Below, piece after piece: positions 17,250-37,345 of a stretch of 64,000 nt of DNA. The DNA comes from Myxococcales bacterium. GTDB lineage: Bacteria; Myxococcota_A; Polyangia; Palsa-1104; JAEUJZ01. The notes beneath the pieces were generated by a model that saw only the letters and a program-made list of their open reading frames with translations, was not told where the DNA came from and ran no database searches. Both the position numbers and the translations under genes were made by a program. The stretch's first letter is position 1; each line of letters starts with the position of its first letter. The stretch is taken from positions 123,261-187,260 of the forward strand of contig JAEUKB010000037.1 in the NCBI GenBank assembly GCA_016794365.1. Reading direction: 5' to 3'.

Positions 17250-17278
17250 GGCCCGTACTTTCGAGTCGGGCCCGTCCC
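17250..17278 (+). terminator. Weak hairpin after the FHA/TonB-C gene
   Basis: GGCCCG (17250-17255) and CGGGCC (17267-17272) form a 6-bp stem with an 11-base loop, followed by CGTCCCTTTT. It is a partial terminator or attenuator at best, because the next gene starts 18 bases later. Confidence 0.35.
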
Positions 17279-17295
17279 TTTTGTGAGGATTCGTG

Positions 17296-18135
17296 ATGCA
17301 CAACTTGAGGCGGCTGGCGCTATGCGGCGTGTTGCTCCTGGGCTGTAACCAAGAGCGCAACAAGTCAATCGAAGCGATGAACATGGGCGTCCAGGCCGGG
17401 GCGCAGAAGCTCTACGAGCGAGCGGTGACCCATCTTCAGCAGGCGATTGCGTTCGATCCGACAAACGATCAAGCGCACTACAACCTGGGCATGGTCTACA
17501 AGGACCAGAAGAAGTGGCCCGAGGCGATAGCTTCTTTTGAAAACGCGTCCAAGTACGCGCCGGACAACCCGAGCTATCAGTACGAGCTGGGCACGGCGTG
17601 TCTGGAAGCCAAAAAGTTCGATCTCGCCAAGGTCGCGTTCGAGTCGGCGGTGCGGATCGAGCCAAAGCACTTCAAGGCGTATCACCGACTCGGGATGACG
17701 CTGGAGCGGATGGAAAAATACAAAGAAGCGGACGTCGCGTATCGCAAGGCGATCGACGTAAACCCGCGCTTCAACCAGCCGTTTATCAGCCTGGCGAACC
17801 TGTACCTCGACTTTGACTACGACAAAGAAGCGGCGCAGGTCTTCCAGAGCGCGATCATGGTCAATGACGCGGACTCCGAGGCTCACTATGGCTTGGGCGT
17901 GGCCAACCAAAAGAGCAAGCAGTACGAAGAAGCCGCCAAAGAGTTCAAGCGCGCGTACGAGCTAAACACCGACCTGTGGCAGGCGGTCTATAACCTCGGC
18001 ATGACCTACAAGTCGATGGACGACAAAAAGAACGCCATCGAGTGGCTCAAGAAGTTCCAGCAGGTCGGCAGCCGTGGTGGACCGGAGATGGCTCGCGTTG
18101 CGCAGGAAGCCATCAATCAGCTGGAAGCTCCGTAG
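17296..18135 (+). CDS. TPR lipoprotein
   Basis: A 279-residue protein starting MHNLRRLALCGVLLLGCNQ. The lipobox LLGC puts the lipidated Cys at residue 17, and Asn at +2 does not look like an inner-membrane retention signal, so an outer-membrane location is plausible. About six canonical TPR units fill the rest (for example AHYNLGMVYKDQKKWPEAIASFENASKYAPDN). GAGG at 17285-17288 is seven bases upstream of ATG 17296. It sits between the FHA/TonB-C gene and the giant TPR gene, so it probably belongs to the same envelope complex, with a role like the TPR lipoproteins of the Glt/Nfs systems. Confidence 0.82.
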   Translation: MHNLRRLALCGVLLLGCNQERNKSIEAMNMGVQAGAQKLYERAVTHLQQAIAFDPTNDQAHYNLGMVYKDQKKWPEAIASFENASKYAPDNPSYQYELGTACLEAKKFDLAKVAFESAVRIEPKHFKAYHRLGMTLERMEKYKEADVAYRKAIDVNPRFNQPFISLANLYLDFDYDKEAAQVFQSAIMVNDADSEAHYGLGVANQKSKQYEEAAKEFKRAYELNTDLWQAVYNLGMTYKSMDDKKNAIEWLKKFQQVGSRGGPEMARVAQEAINQLEAP

Positions 18136-18435
18136 TCGTCTGACGCGCGGCTTGGAGTGGCGAAAGCCGCTTCAACGCAGTGCGTCGTAGATCGCTCCGC
18201 CCGCTGATCGTGTCGTTTCGCTACAAGCCTGTCCTTCTTGCTTCCATCCAGACGATTTTCGTCATCTTCCATACAGCGTTTCGTCTGTTTCTACGCGCGT
18301 GCGTGAAGCTGGGCCATTTTCTGCACCTGGTCCGGTCTGTGGTTAGGGTTAGCAGACTTTTTCGACGGTGGCGAACGATGCAGCGCCGCGAAGTCGGTCC
18401 GTCCAAGGGTTCTTGATACTTGGGCGATCGTCCGA

Positions 18436-18451
18436 GAGAAGTTTACTTCTC
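18436..18451. promoter_or_regulatory. Palindromic operator-like site upstream of the giant TPR gene
   Basis: GAGAAGT-TT-ACTTCTC is a perfect 7-bp inverted repeat with a 2-base centre, about 230 bases before the giant gene. Its short centre makes a DNA-binding dimer site more likely than an RNA hairpin. The 548-base gap (18136-18683) also holds a stem GCGGCTT/AAGCCGC at 18147-18170 that may end the previous transcript, and no gene that I can support. Confidence 0.45.
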
Positions 18452-18683
18452 AATCTGATTCTCAGCCTGTATCGCTTCGTCAGTGGCTCGACGAAGGATT
18501 GATACAGACGAGACGGACCTGGGTAGTTACTTTGCCTACCCGCGTTTTTTTGTGTCTGCGACGGAGTTAACCCTGCGGCGGAGTGCCGGTTTCCAATTGA
18601 TCGTCGTCGCAGCGCATGGTATAAAAGGTGCGGCTTTCAACCATCCATTTCCCTTGGAAAAAGCTATTAAGGGTGGCCTGCTC

Positions 18684-30452
<11,769 letters not shown>

Positions 30453-30458
30453 GCCCAC

Positions 30459-30479
30459 GCGCAGCCAGCCCGGCTGCGC
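30459..30479 (+). terminator. Hairpin after the giant TPR gene
   Basis: GCGCAGCC, loop AGCCC, GGCTGCGC form a perfect 8-bp stem seven bases after the stop codon, followed by a C/T-rich tract (ACTTCTCCCGCTCCC). It is a likely terminator with a weak U-tract. Confidence 0.6.
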
Positions 30480-30615
30480 ACTTCTCCCGCTCCCTTTCCT
30501 ACACGCACTCCGCTCGCTGGGCTTTTGGCCCACGCGGCGGACTTTTGTCTTGGGCATCCGCTTTGGCTCGATGAAGATGCGAGCGCTGCGTATGCCGTCG
30601 AACCTGACGTACCGT

Positions 30616-30621
30616 TATAAT
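30616..30621 (+). promoter_or_regulatory. Consensus -10 (TATAAT) upstream of moaA
   Basis: A perfect TATAAT lies 19 bases before a possible leader gene and 156 bases before moaA. The -35 at the expected spacing (TGCCGT, 30593-30598) is poor, so this may be an activator-dependent promoter. Confidence 0.5.
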
Positions 30622-30639
30622 TTGCTAGGATCGGAAGCC

Positions 30640-30780
30640 ATGACCTCGGTCTTGCTGCAACTCGTCTGTGCGCATCGTCCAACGCGCGACCTGCCAATCG
30701 GCTTGTCGGATGCACTGGTTTTGATGAACTGCGACGACGAATCGGCCACGCAGCATCTAACCGACAGAGCGCGATCATGA
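30640..30780 (+). CDS. Possible 46-residue leader protein overlapping moaA
   Basis: A short frame begins MTSVLLQLVCAHRPTRD after AGGATCGGAAGCC and ends in a TGA that overlaps the moaA start as ATGA (30777-30780). The exact four-base overlap and the upstream TATAAT suggest it could be translated and coupled to moaA. The sequence matches no family that I know. It could equally be a chance frame in the leader. Confidence 0.3.
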   Translation: MTSVLLQLVCAHRPTRDLPIGLSDALVLMNCDDESATQHLTDRARS

Positions 30781-31907
30781 AGAGCGAGAGCTGTCAGACA
30801 GACACAGACAGACGCGACGGTGTGCCCGTGCATCTGCCGATCCTGTCCGAAAAGCCGCTGCCTGTGGGCGCTCTCGGTGTCTCGGCGGGACCGCTGATCG
30901 ATGGGCTGGCTCGGCGGATTCGCTACGTTCGGATCTCGCTGACCGACCGCTGCAACTATCGCTGCACCTACTGCATGCCCGACGAAGGGATTGAGCTGGC
31001 TCCGCGCGCCGATGTGCTGTCATTTGAGGAGCTGGAAGCGACGGTGCGCGCACTGCAAACAGTCGGTGTCGAGCGGGTTCGTTTGACCGGCGGTGAACCG
31101 ACGGTGCGCAAGGATCTGATCGAGCTGGTGACACGGCTGGGACGGCTGGGGCTGCAAGATCTGGCGCTCTCGACGAACGGTGAGCGCCTGGCCGAGCTGG
31201 CGCTGCCACTGCGACGAGCGGGACTGCATCGGCTCAACGTCAGCGTCGATACCCTGAAGCCCGATCGCTTTGCGCAAGTGACCCGTCGCGGCAATCTCGC
31301 GAATGTGTTGGCGGGACTTGATGCAGCCCGAGCGGCTGGCTTTGCGTATACCAAGCTCAACTGCGTCGCGATGCGTGGCTTTAACGACGACGAGCTGGGC
31401 GCGCTGTGTCGCTACGCCTGGGATCGCGACATGATTCCGCGCTTTATCGAGCTGATGCCGATGGCCGAAGGTCAGCTCTTCTATCCCGGTACGTTTTTGT
31501 CCGTCGCTGAGCAGCGCAAGATCCTGACCGCAGAGCTGGGACCGCTTCTGTCCGATGCGCCCGATGCCGAATCAGCGCTGCCCGGTGTCGGTCCGGCTCG
31601 CTATGCCCTGGTTCGCTATGCGGGATCGCTGCGCAAAGTGGGCTTGATCTCGGCGGTGAGCGAGCCATTTTGCGACACCTGTAACCGCGTCAGGCTGTCG
31701 GCGACCGGGCAGCTTCATGCTTGTCTCGCCTACGACGACGCCATCGATCTGCGGCGCGTGTTACGCTCGGGCCTTGTGGGTGATGCGCTGCTTGATCGCC
31801 TGGTGCAGGCCGCGCGCGGTGGGCTGTCCGACAAGCGAGCAAGTCACGTCTTTTCCGAATCGGGATGCGGCGGTCCGCGCAAGCACATGGTGTCGATCGG
31901 TGGCTGA
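30777..31907 (+). CDS. moaA: GTP 3',8-cyclase MoaA (molybdenum cofactor biosynthesis)
   Basis: A 376-residue radical SAM enzyme that converts GTP to 3',8-cyclo-7,8-dihydro-GTP, the first step of molybdopterin synthesis. The N-terminal cluster motif CNYRCTYCMPDEG is followed by LTGGEPTVRKDL and other radical SAM elements. The C-terminal cluster motif FCDTCNRVRLSATGQLHACL is complete, and the protein ends in Ser-Ile-Gly-Gly, matching the functional Gly-Gly tail. It has about 45 extra N-terminal residues compared with typical MoaA. No other moa or moe gene is near; the next genes are for cytochrome c maturation, 63 bases downstream. Confidence 0.96.
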   Translation: MKSESCQTDTDRRDGVPVHLPILSEKPLPVGALGVSAGPLIDGLARRIRYVRISLTDRCNYRCTYCMPDEGIELAPRADVLSFEELEATVRALQTVGVERVRLTGGEPTVRKDLIELVTRLGRLGLQDLALSTNGERLAELALPLRRAGLHRLNVSVDTLKPDRFAQVTRRGNLANVLAGLDAARAAGFAYTKLNCVAMRGFNDDELGALCRYAWDRDMIPRFIELMPMAEGQLFYPGTFLSVAEQRKILTAELGPLLSDAPDAESALPGVGPARYALVRYAGSLRKVGLISAVSEPFCDTCNRVRLSATGQLHACLAYDDAIDLRRVLRSGLVGDALLDRLVQAARGGLSDKRASHVFSESGCGGPRKHMVSIGG

Positions 31908-31970
31908 CGAAGCCGCGAGATTTTGGGCCGACTGGCCGCGTAATATGGGAACTTACAAGGTCACAAGAGC

Positions 31971-32489
31971 ATGACTGTACAGACAACTTCCGCGCTTCCG
32001 AGTGGCAGTGCTGGTGGTCCGCCGCGAGCCAAAGGTCGAAGCCGTACGCTTTTGATTGGCTTGTCGGTCGCAATCATCGTCGGAGGAATTGGCGTTCTGA
32101 TGTCCGATTCCTCGGGCTTTGAGTATTACAAACACGTCGATGAAGTCGCCAAAGAAGGCGCAGCCTGGCAAAACAAGCGACTTCAGCTTCACGGCTACGT
32201 CGTGCCCGGCTCGATCAAGAAGCGAATGAACCACGACGTGCAGAAGCTGGAATACAAGTTCCAGGTCGAAAACTGCGGCTCCGTCGCGGAAGCCTATTTC
32301 GCTGGCGTCGTGCCCGACACGTTCAAAGACGGTGCCGAGGTTGTCTTAAAAGGCCAGCTCCACGGGCAGCAGTTTACCGCCAACGAAGTGATGGCCAAGT
32401 GTCCGTCGAAGTATCAGCAGTCGGGCGGCAGCCATCCGAAGACGATTGAGCGCTGTAGTCGTGAATCGTCGGGCAAGGGCAATCCATGA
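31971..32489 (+). CDS. ccmE: CcmE, cytochrome c maturation heme chaperone, CxxxY variant
   Basis: A 172-residue periplasmic heme chaperone anchored by one membrane segment (about residues 26-44, LLIGLSVAIIVGGIGVLM). The OB-fold core contains LQLHGYVVPGSIKK and GVVPDTFKDGAEVVLKGQL, which are classical CcmE features. The usual heme-binding motif HDxxY is replaced by CPSKY (C144-Y148), the CxxxY form known from Desulfovibrio and some archaea. It is the first gene of the ccm operon and overlaps ccmF by four bases (ATGA). Confidence 0.92.
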   Translation: MTVQTTSALPSGSAGGPPRAKGRSRTLLIGLSVAIIVGGIGVLMSDSSGFEYYKHVDEVAKEGAAWQNKRLQLHGYVVPGSIKKRMNHDVQKLEYKFQVENCGSVAEAYFAGVVPDTFKDGAEVVLKGQLHGQQFTANEVMAKCPSKYQQSGGSHPKTIERCSRESSGKGNP

Positions 32490-35074
32490 CGACGGTACAG
32501 ACCAACTGGGTCGCGCTGTTCGGAAGCTTTGTGCTTCTGTGTACGCTGATCCTGACGACCTACGCGGGCGGAGCGGCGGTGGCTGGAGCGCGTCGTCAGT
32601 CGCAGCCGCTGATTCGCTCGTCGATTTACGCAGGCTACGCGTGTACGGCGCTGCTCAGCCTGGCGTCGGCGCTGATCTTCTTTTCGGTGCTCTCGAACGA
32701 CTTTTCGCTCAAGTACGTTCAGCAAAACTCCGACGCGGCGATGCCGTGGTTTTACAAGCTGACCTCGTACTGGGGCGGGCTCGACGGATCGATGATGTTT
32801 TGGGCGTGGCTGCTGTCGATCTTTTCGACGGTTGCGATCTCCCGAAACCGAGAGCGTCATCGCGAGCTGATTCCGTGGGTGTCGGCGATTTTGATGGGCA
32901 TTCAGGCGTTCTTTGTGTCGCTGGTGGTGTTTTACAAGCGACCCTTTGACACGTTCCTGAGCGAAGCGCCTGCCGCCGGAAAAGGGCTCAACCCGCTGCT
33001 GCAAGACTTCTACATGGCGACGCATCCACCGTCTTTGTATGTCGGTTATGTGTCCGCGAGCGTGCCGTTTGCGTTCTGTATGGCGGCGCTTATCACCGGC
33101 AACCTAGACGACTCGTGGCTTCAGTCGGTTCGTCGCTGGATGCTGGTCTGCTGGTACTTTCTGTCGCAAGGTCTGATTCTCGGCTCGCTGTGGGCCTATC
33201 ACGTCCTCGGCTGGGGCGGTTATTGGGGCTGGGATCCCGTCGAAAACGCGGGCATCTTGCCGTGGTTTACCGCGACGGCGTTTCTGCACTCGCTGATGAT
33301 TCAAGAGCGACGCGGCATGATGAAGGTCTGGAACGTGGTGCTGGTTGTGCTGACGTTCCTGCTCACGATGGTGGGCACGTTCATGACGCGCTCAGGCATC
33401 GTGCAGTCCGTCCACGCGTTCGGAAACGATCCCGAGCTGGCCGCGCGCTTCCTGGCTTTTATCGGTTTTGCGTCGGTGTTTTCGTTTGGCTACCTGATGT
33501 ACCGACTGCCGCTTTTGCGCTCACGGGCTGATATGGAATCGGTGCTCTCTCGGGAGTTTGCGTTCTTGCTCAACAACTGGGTGCTGATCGCGTGCGCGTT
33601 CTTCATCTTGGTTGCAACGCTGTTTCCGACGCTGTCCGAGGCTGTGACGCGCAACCGAGTGACCGTCGGACCGCCGTTTTTCAATCGCTGGATGGCTCCG
33701 CTCGGGCTGATCTTGCTGCTTCTGACGGGAATTGGACCGCTGCTCGCGTGGCGACGGGCATCGCCTGGCATGATGTGGAAGCAGCTTCGCTATCCGGTCA
33801 TCGTCGCAGTGATGACGATCGTGCTTGTCGGTAGCATGCTTCCGTGGGCGCGTGCGACCTCGTCGTTTATGCACGAGCGCATTCAGCTTCCCGTCAGCCT
33901 GCTGTGCTTTGGACTGTGTGCAATGGTGCTGATCACCGTCGGGCAAGAGTTCGTCGTCGGAACGCGCGCTCGTCAGCATGGCACCAAGCTGGACTTTCTG
34001 ACGGCGCTCGTCGGACTGTTGCTGCGCAACAAGCGTCGCTACGGTGGCTACTTGGTTCACGTCGGCATCGTCCTGATGTTCTTCGGCTTCGCGGGCCAGA
34101 CGTTCCAGGTCGAAAACGAAGTGACGCTCGCGCGGGGCAAATCGACCAAGATCGGGCGCTACGACGTGACGCTTTCAAGCTTCCGCTCGACTTCGGACCC
34201 GCAAAAGGAAGTCACCGAGGCGCGGCTGCTCGTCAAGATCGACGGACAATCGCCGTTTGAGCTGCGTCCCGCCAAGTGGGCGTATCGCGGTCACGAAGAA
34301 GAGCCGCCGCGAACCATTGTCGCGACGCACAACCGTCTGTTTGAAGATCTGTACGTGATCCTCAATGGCATCGACGACAACGAGTCGGTGGCAGGACTCA
34401 AGCTGATCATCAATCCGCTGGTGCTCTGGGTGTGGCTCGGCTTTGTGATGCTGATGGTTGGAACGGCGACGGCGCTCTTGCCGGATCGCAGCGACGGAAA
34501 AGGCAGTGAACCGACAGAGCCTGAAAGCCGAGCCAGCGGATCAGTCAAAAAAGCGGCGACGGCAGTAGTGGCCTTGCTGCTTCTGTTTGGTGCGTCGTCG
34601 TCGTATGCAGCGACGGGCGGCGATCAAGCGATGCATCAATCGACGGAAGGTCAGAACTTTCCGACGCCGCCACGCAATGAACTGGAACGCGATCTGCGCA
34701 AGACCATCGTCTGCATGTGCGGCTGTGGTCGTCAGACGCTGTCCGAGTGTACGTGCGGCTTCGCGGCCAAAGAGCGCGGCATCATCGCGCGGCTCATCGA
34801 CGAAGGCCGCAGCCGCGAGCAGATCATCCGTCATTTTTTGGACAAATATCCGGGCGAGTCCGCGCTGGTGGTGCCGCAAGACGTGGGCTTCAACCGCCTC
34901 GCGTGGATCTTCCCGGTGGTCATCATCTCGGCTGCGCTGGCTGCGCTTGGTTTTCTGGCTCGACGCTGGAGCCATCAAGCGCGACTGAGCGCCGCTTCCA
35001 CCAAAACCTCCAACGAAGCAGACCGCGCTTCTTATGAGCGCCGCCTCGACGACGATCTCGATGACATGGACTGA
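32486..35074 (+). CDS. CcmF-CcmH fusion, cytochrome c heme lyase
   Basis: An 862-residue protein. Residues 1 to about 665 are CcmF, with many membrane helices, WGGLDGSMMFWAW and the heme-handling WWD segment GWGGYWGWDPVENAGILPW. A second hydrophobic stretch from residue 687 (VKKAATAVVALLLLFGASSSYA) looks like a buried signal peptide. It leads to a CcmH-like periplasmic domain: Cys at 743, 745 and 747 (CMCGCG), then CTCG at 755-758, and a final membrane helix at about 805-825. CcmH normally reduces the apocytochrome CxxCH thiols before CcmF attaches heme; here both are one chain. The gene is coupled to ccmE and overlaps the next gene by 41 bases. Confidence 0.93.
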   Translation: MTTVQTNWVALFGSFVLLCTLILTTYAGGAAVAGARRQSQPLIRSSIYAGYACTALLSLASALIFFSVLSNDFSLKYVQQNSDAAMPWFYKLTSYWGGLDGSMMFWAWLLSIFSTVAISRNRERHRELIPWVSAILMGIQAFFVSLVVFYKRPFDTFLSEAPAAGKGLNPLLQDFYMATHPPSLYVGYVSASVPFAFCMAALITGNLDDSWLQSVRRWMLVCWYFLSQGLILGSLWAYHVLGWGGYWGWDPVENAGILPWFTATAFLHSLMIQERRGMMKVWNVVLVVLTFLLTMVGTFMTRSGIVQSVHAFGNDPELAARFLAFIGFASVFSFGYLMYRLPLLRSRADMESVLSREFAFLLNNWVLIACAFFILVATLFPTLSEAVTRNRVTVGPPFFNRWMAPLGLILLLLTGIGPLLAWRRASPGMMWKQLRYPVIVAVMTIVLVGSMLPWARATSSFMHERIQLPVSLLCFGLCAMVLITVGQEFVVGTRARQHGTKLDFLTALVGLLLRNKRRYGGYLVHVGIVLMFFGFAGQTFQVENEVTLARGKSTKIGRYDVTLSSFRSTSDPQKEVTEARLLVKIDGQSPFELRPAKWAYRGHEEEPPRTIVATHNRLFEDLYVILNGIDDNESVAGLKLIINPLVLWVWLGFVMLMVGTATALLPDRSDGKGSEPTEPESRASGSVKKAATAVVALLLLFGASSSYAATGGDQAMHQSTEGQNFPTPPRNELERDLRKTIVCMCGCGRQTLSECTCGFAAKERGIIARLIDEGRSREQIIRHFLDKYPGESALVVPQDVGFNRLAWIFPVVIISAALAALGFLARRWSHQARLSAASTKTSNEADRASYERRLDDDLDDMD

Positions 35075-35735
35075 CTCTCGGCTCCTCTTTGGAGGAAGTG
35101 GCCTGACCTTCGCGCTCGGATGCCTTGGCTTTTCGGTCGCGCTCGGCGGTGTGAGTGGCCCGGCAATTGCTCTCTCGGGTGCGGTGTCCGCGCTGTGGGC
35201 AACTGGCGTGCTGCTCGTCGAAGCTGCGCGTGGACTGACTGCCGTATCGACGGATGATGAGCGCTTGGAAGCCCAAGCTGCCGTCGGACGCCGTCGGCGC
35301 GAGCTACAGCGTGAATATCACCTGCTCAAGCGGGCGCTCAAAGAGCTAGAGCTGGATCGCTCGATGGGCAAGCTGTCTGACGACGACTACGCAGAAATTC
35401 GAGGTCGCTATCGCGAGCGCGCCGTGCGGATTCTGCGTCAGCTCGATCAAGGCCAAAGCTACGAACAGCAGATCGAGCGAGATCTGGCTGCGCGACGGGA
35501 AGCGCTCGGCAAAAAGCCAGCGCCAGACAAAACGACGGACAAAGCGCCGGACAACACAAGCGACCAACCTGCGGACAGCACAGTTGCTGCGGCGACGAAA
35601 GATCCTGCGGCTCGTCCTGCGAGCAGTCAGGTTCCGACCGTCATAGCCAGCGCCTGTCCCGAGTGCGGCACCCGCAACGACATCGACGCTCGGTTTTGCA
35701 AGCACTGCGGTCACAAGCTCGGAGGTGCCAAGTGA
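35034..35735 (+). CDS. Membrane zinc-ribbon protein of the ccm operon (CcmI-like position)
   Basis: A 233-residue protein with two N-terminal hydrophobic helices (about 18-60), a charged coiled coil (about 75-150, ELQREYHLLKRALKELELD..GKLSDDDYAEIRGRY), a Lys/Asp/Pro linker, and a C-terminal zinc ribbon CPECGTRNDIDARFCKHCG. The coiled coil with its GKLSDDDY segment resembles accessory proteins found beside ccmH in deltaproteobacteria and the N-terminal part of CcmI. The start could be ATG 35034 or ATG 35061; both overlap the fused ccmF/ccmH gene. Its stop overlaps the next start as GTGA. A role in apocytochrome handling is inferred. Confidence 0.75.
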   Translation: MSAASTTISMTWTDSRLLFGGSGLTFALGCLGFSVALGGVSGPAIALSGAVSALWATGVLLVEAARGLTAVSTDDERLEAQAAVGRRRRELQREYHLLKRALKELELDRSMGKLSDDDYAEIRGRYRERAVRILRQLDQGQSYEQQIERDLAARREALGKKPAPDKTTDKAPDNTSDQPADSTVAAATKDPAARPASSQVPTVIASACPECGTRNDIDARFCKHCGHKLGGAK

Positions 35736-37345
35736 GTCTGCGGCTCCTTCTGTCGCTGGTGCTGCTGCTTGGGCTGGGCTCGTCGGCGCTGGGTCAGCCC
35801 ATGATGCCGGATCCGTCGGCGATGTCGGGCATTCCGCGTCCTGAAGCTGGTGTTCCGTCGGGAACGATCACGGTGCGACTGCTCATCGGAACCTTTGCCA
35901 ATCCGCTGGTCAATCATGACGTGACGCTGACCGCGACGACGGGCGTGAAGCAGACCGCCAAGAGCGATGCGTCCGGTCGCGCGACGTTTTCCGGTCTACA
36001 GCCGGGCGCGTACGTGGCCAGCACCGAGCTGTCGGGCATCGTCAAGTCGTCGCAGCCGATCCCGGTTCAAGGTCCGCCCGCGCCAGGTCTGCGCGTGATG
36101 CTGGTGTTTCCCAAAGACACGCCGGTTCCTCCCGCTGACTCGCCAGGCTCGACGGGCTCGACAGGCTCGACGACGATCGCTTCGCCAAGTGCTGTGACGG
36201 CTCCGGTGGAAGTGACGACTCCTGCGCCTCCTGCCGACGGACAAGTTCATGCGGAATCGGCCCTTGCAGCGGGAACTTTGAAGATCTTTGTCGTCGATGA
36301 AGCGAACAAACCACTGCCCGGTGTGCCGGTGACGCTCTATCGCCGCTTGAGCAGCGAGGCCCAGGTCGAAAAGCTGCCCGCACAGATGACCGGATCGGCT
36401 GGCGCGACGCAGTGGCTGGGAATGCCGACGGGAGCTGCCGAGTACTTGGTCACGATCTCGCGCTTTGGCTTCGAGCAGCCGTCAGAGCCGTTTCATCTCG
36501 ATGGCGCGATGGGGACGACGCTGTCGGTGATCTCCAGGCCGCCGGTGAGCGGAGACGAAGCGCGTCGCAAGCTCAGTCTGTCGTCGGGTTCGCACCTGAT
36601 CTTCGAGCTACAAGAAGATCTGGTTCAGGTTTCGGAAATCCTGCGCATCAACAACCCGATGCCGCAAGCGTTCGATCCAGGCTCCGACGGTCTACGCATT
36701 CCACTTCCCGAGGGTGCCGTCTCTCCGCAGCTTCAGCCTGGCGGTCCTTCGACGCTGAGCATCGATCAAAGCTCGCCCGGTAACGTCGCGCTGGTCTGGA
36801 AAGGTCCGCTGCCGCCCGGCGAGTCGATGGTTCAGCTTCACTTTTTGTTGCGTCACACCGGCGAGCTTCAGTTCAAGCAGCCCGCGACGCTTCAAGTGGC
36901 GGATCTGCGCGTCGTCATCGAAAAGCGTCCAGAGCTGAAGCTCGACGGAGTCACCGACATTCAAGACCGCAAGTGGCAAGGTCACGATCTGCTGTTCGCG
37001 CAGCTTCCGGGCACCGGCGAAGGCGGAATGATCGCGCTCACGATCAGCGGGCTGCCAGCCGAGCATCGCATGACGCGGCTCGTCGGTGGTGCGCTGGCGC
37101 TGCTCATCGCGCTGGGGTTTATCTATCTGTCGTGGCAGAGCAGCTCTGGCGACGAACGGACCCAGGTGCTGGCCCAGCGTAAGCTGCTGCGCGATCGCGA
37201 CAAGCTGCTCGATGAGCTGCTTTCCATCGACGAAAAAAAGGCTGTTGCCGACGAAAAAAAGGCTGCTGCGAAGCGACCGCGCGAGCAAGTGATGACCGAG
37301 CTGACCGCGATCTATCGGCAGCTGGACGAGGCCAATGCCGACTGA
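35732..37345 (+). CDS. Exported membrane protein with carboxypeptidase-regulatory-like (Ig-like) domains
   Basis: A 537-residue protein. The GTG start at 35732 has GGAGG six bases upstream and overlaps the previous stop (GTGA). A signal peptide (LRLLLSLVLLLGLGSSALG) precedes at least two beta-sandwich segments of the carboxypeptidase-regulatory type (TITVRLLIGTFANPL..VTLTATTG; KIFVVDEANKPLPGVPVTLYR). A further beta-rich region follows, then one membrane helix (LVGGALALLIALGFIYLSW) and a cytoplasmic coiled coil with two KKAVADEKKAAA units. It lies inside the ccm operon and overlaps ccmA by 11 bases. I know no named ccm component of this type, so its role is unknown. Confidence 0.72.
   Translation: MSLRLLLSLVLLLGLGSSALGQPMMPDPSAMSGIPRPEAGVPSGTITVRLLIGTFANPLVNHDVTLTATTGVKQTAKSDASGRATFSGLQPGAYVASTELSGIVKSSQPIPVQGPPAPGLRVMLVFPKDTPVPPADSPGSTGSTGSTTIASPSAVTAPVEVTTPAPPADGQVHAESALAAGTLKIFVVDEANKPLPGVPVTLYRRLSSEAQVEKLPAQMTGSAGATQWLGMPTGAAEYLVTISRFGFEQPSEPFHLDGAMGTTLSVISRPPVSGDEARRKLSLSSGSHLIFELQEDLVQVSEILRINNPMPQAFDPGSDGLRIPLPEGAVSPQLQPGGPSTLSIDQSSPGNVALVWKGPLPPGESMVQLHFLLRHTGELQFKQPATLQVADLRVVIEKRPELKLDGVTDIQDRKWQGHDLLFAQLPGTGEGGMIALTISGLPAEHRMTRLVGGALALLIALGFIYLSWQSSSGDERTQVLAQRKLLRDRDKLLDELLSIDEKKAVADEKKAAAKRPREQVMTELTAIYRQLDEANAD

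Noticed and set aside
18336..18356. Telomere-like GGTTAGGGTTAG
   Set aside because: Only two short units in an intergenic region, which is expected by chance and has no telomeric context.
18180..18416. Basic 78-codon frame between the TPR lipoprotein and the giant TPR gene
   Set aside because: It starts at GTG without a ribosome-binding site and is very Arg-rich with no recognisable pattern. I treat it as non-coding.
30453..30776. Molybdenum-cofactor riboswitch upstream of moaA
   Set aside because: I looked for the conserved Moco-RNA stem pattern but could not place it. The region reads better as a terminator, a TATAAT and a short leader frame.
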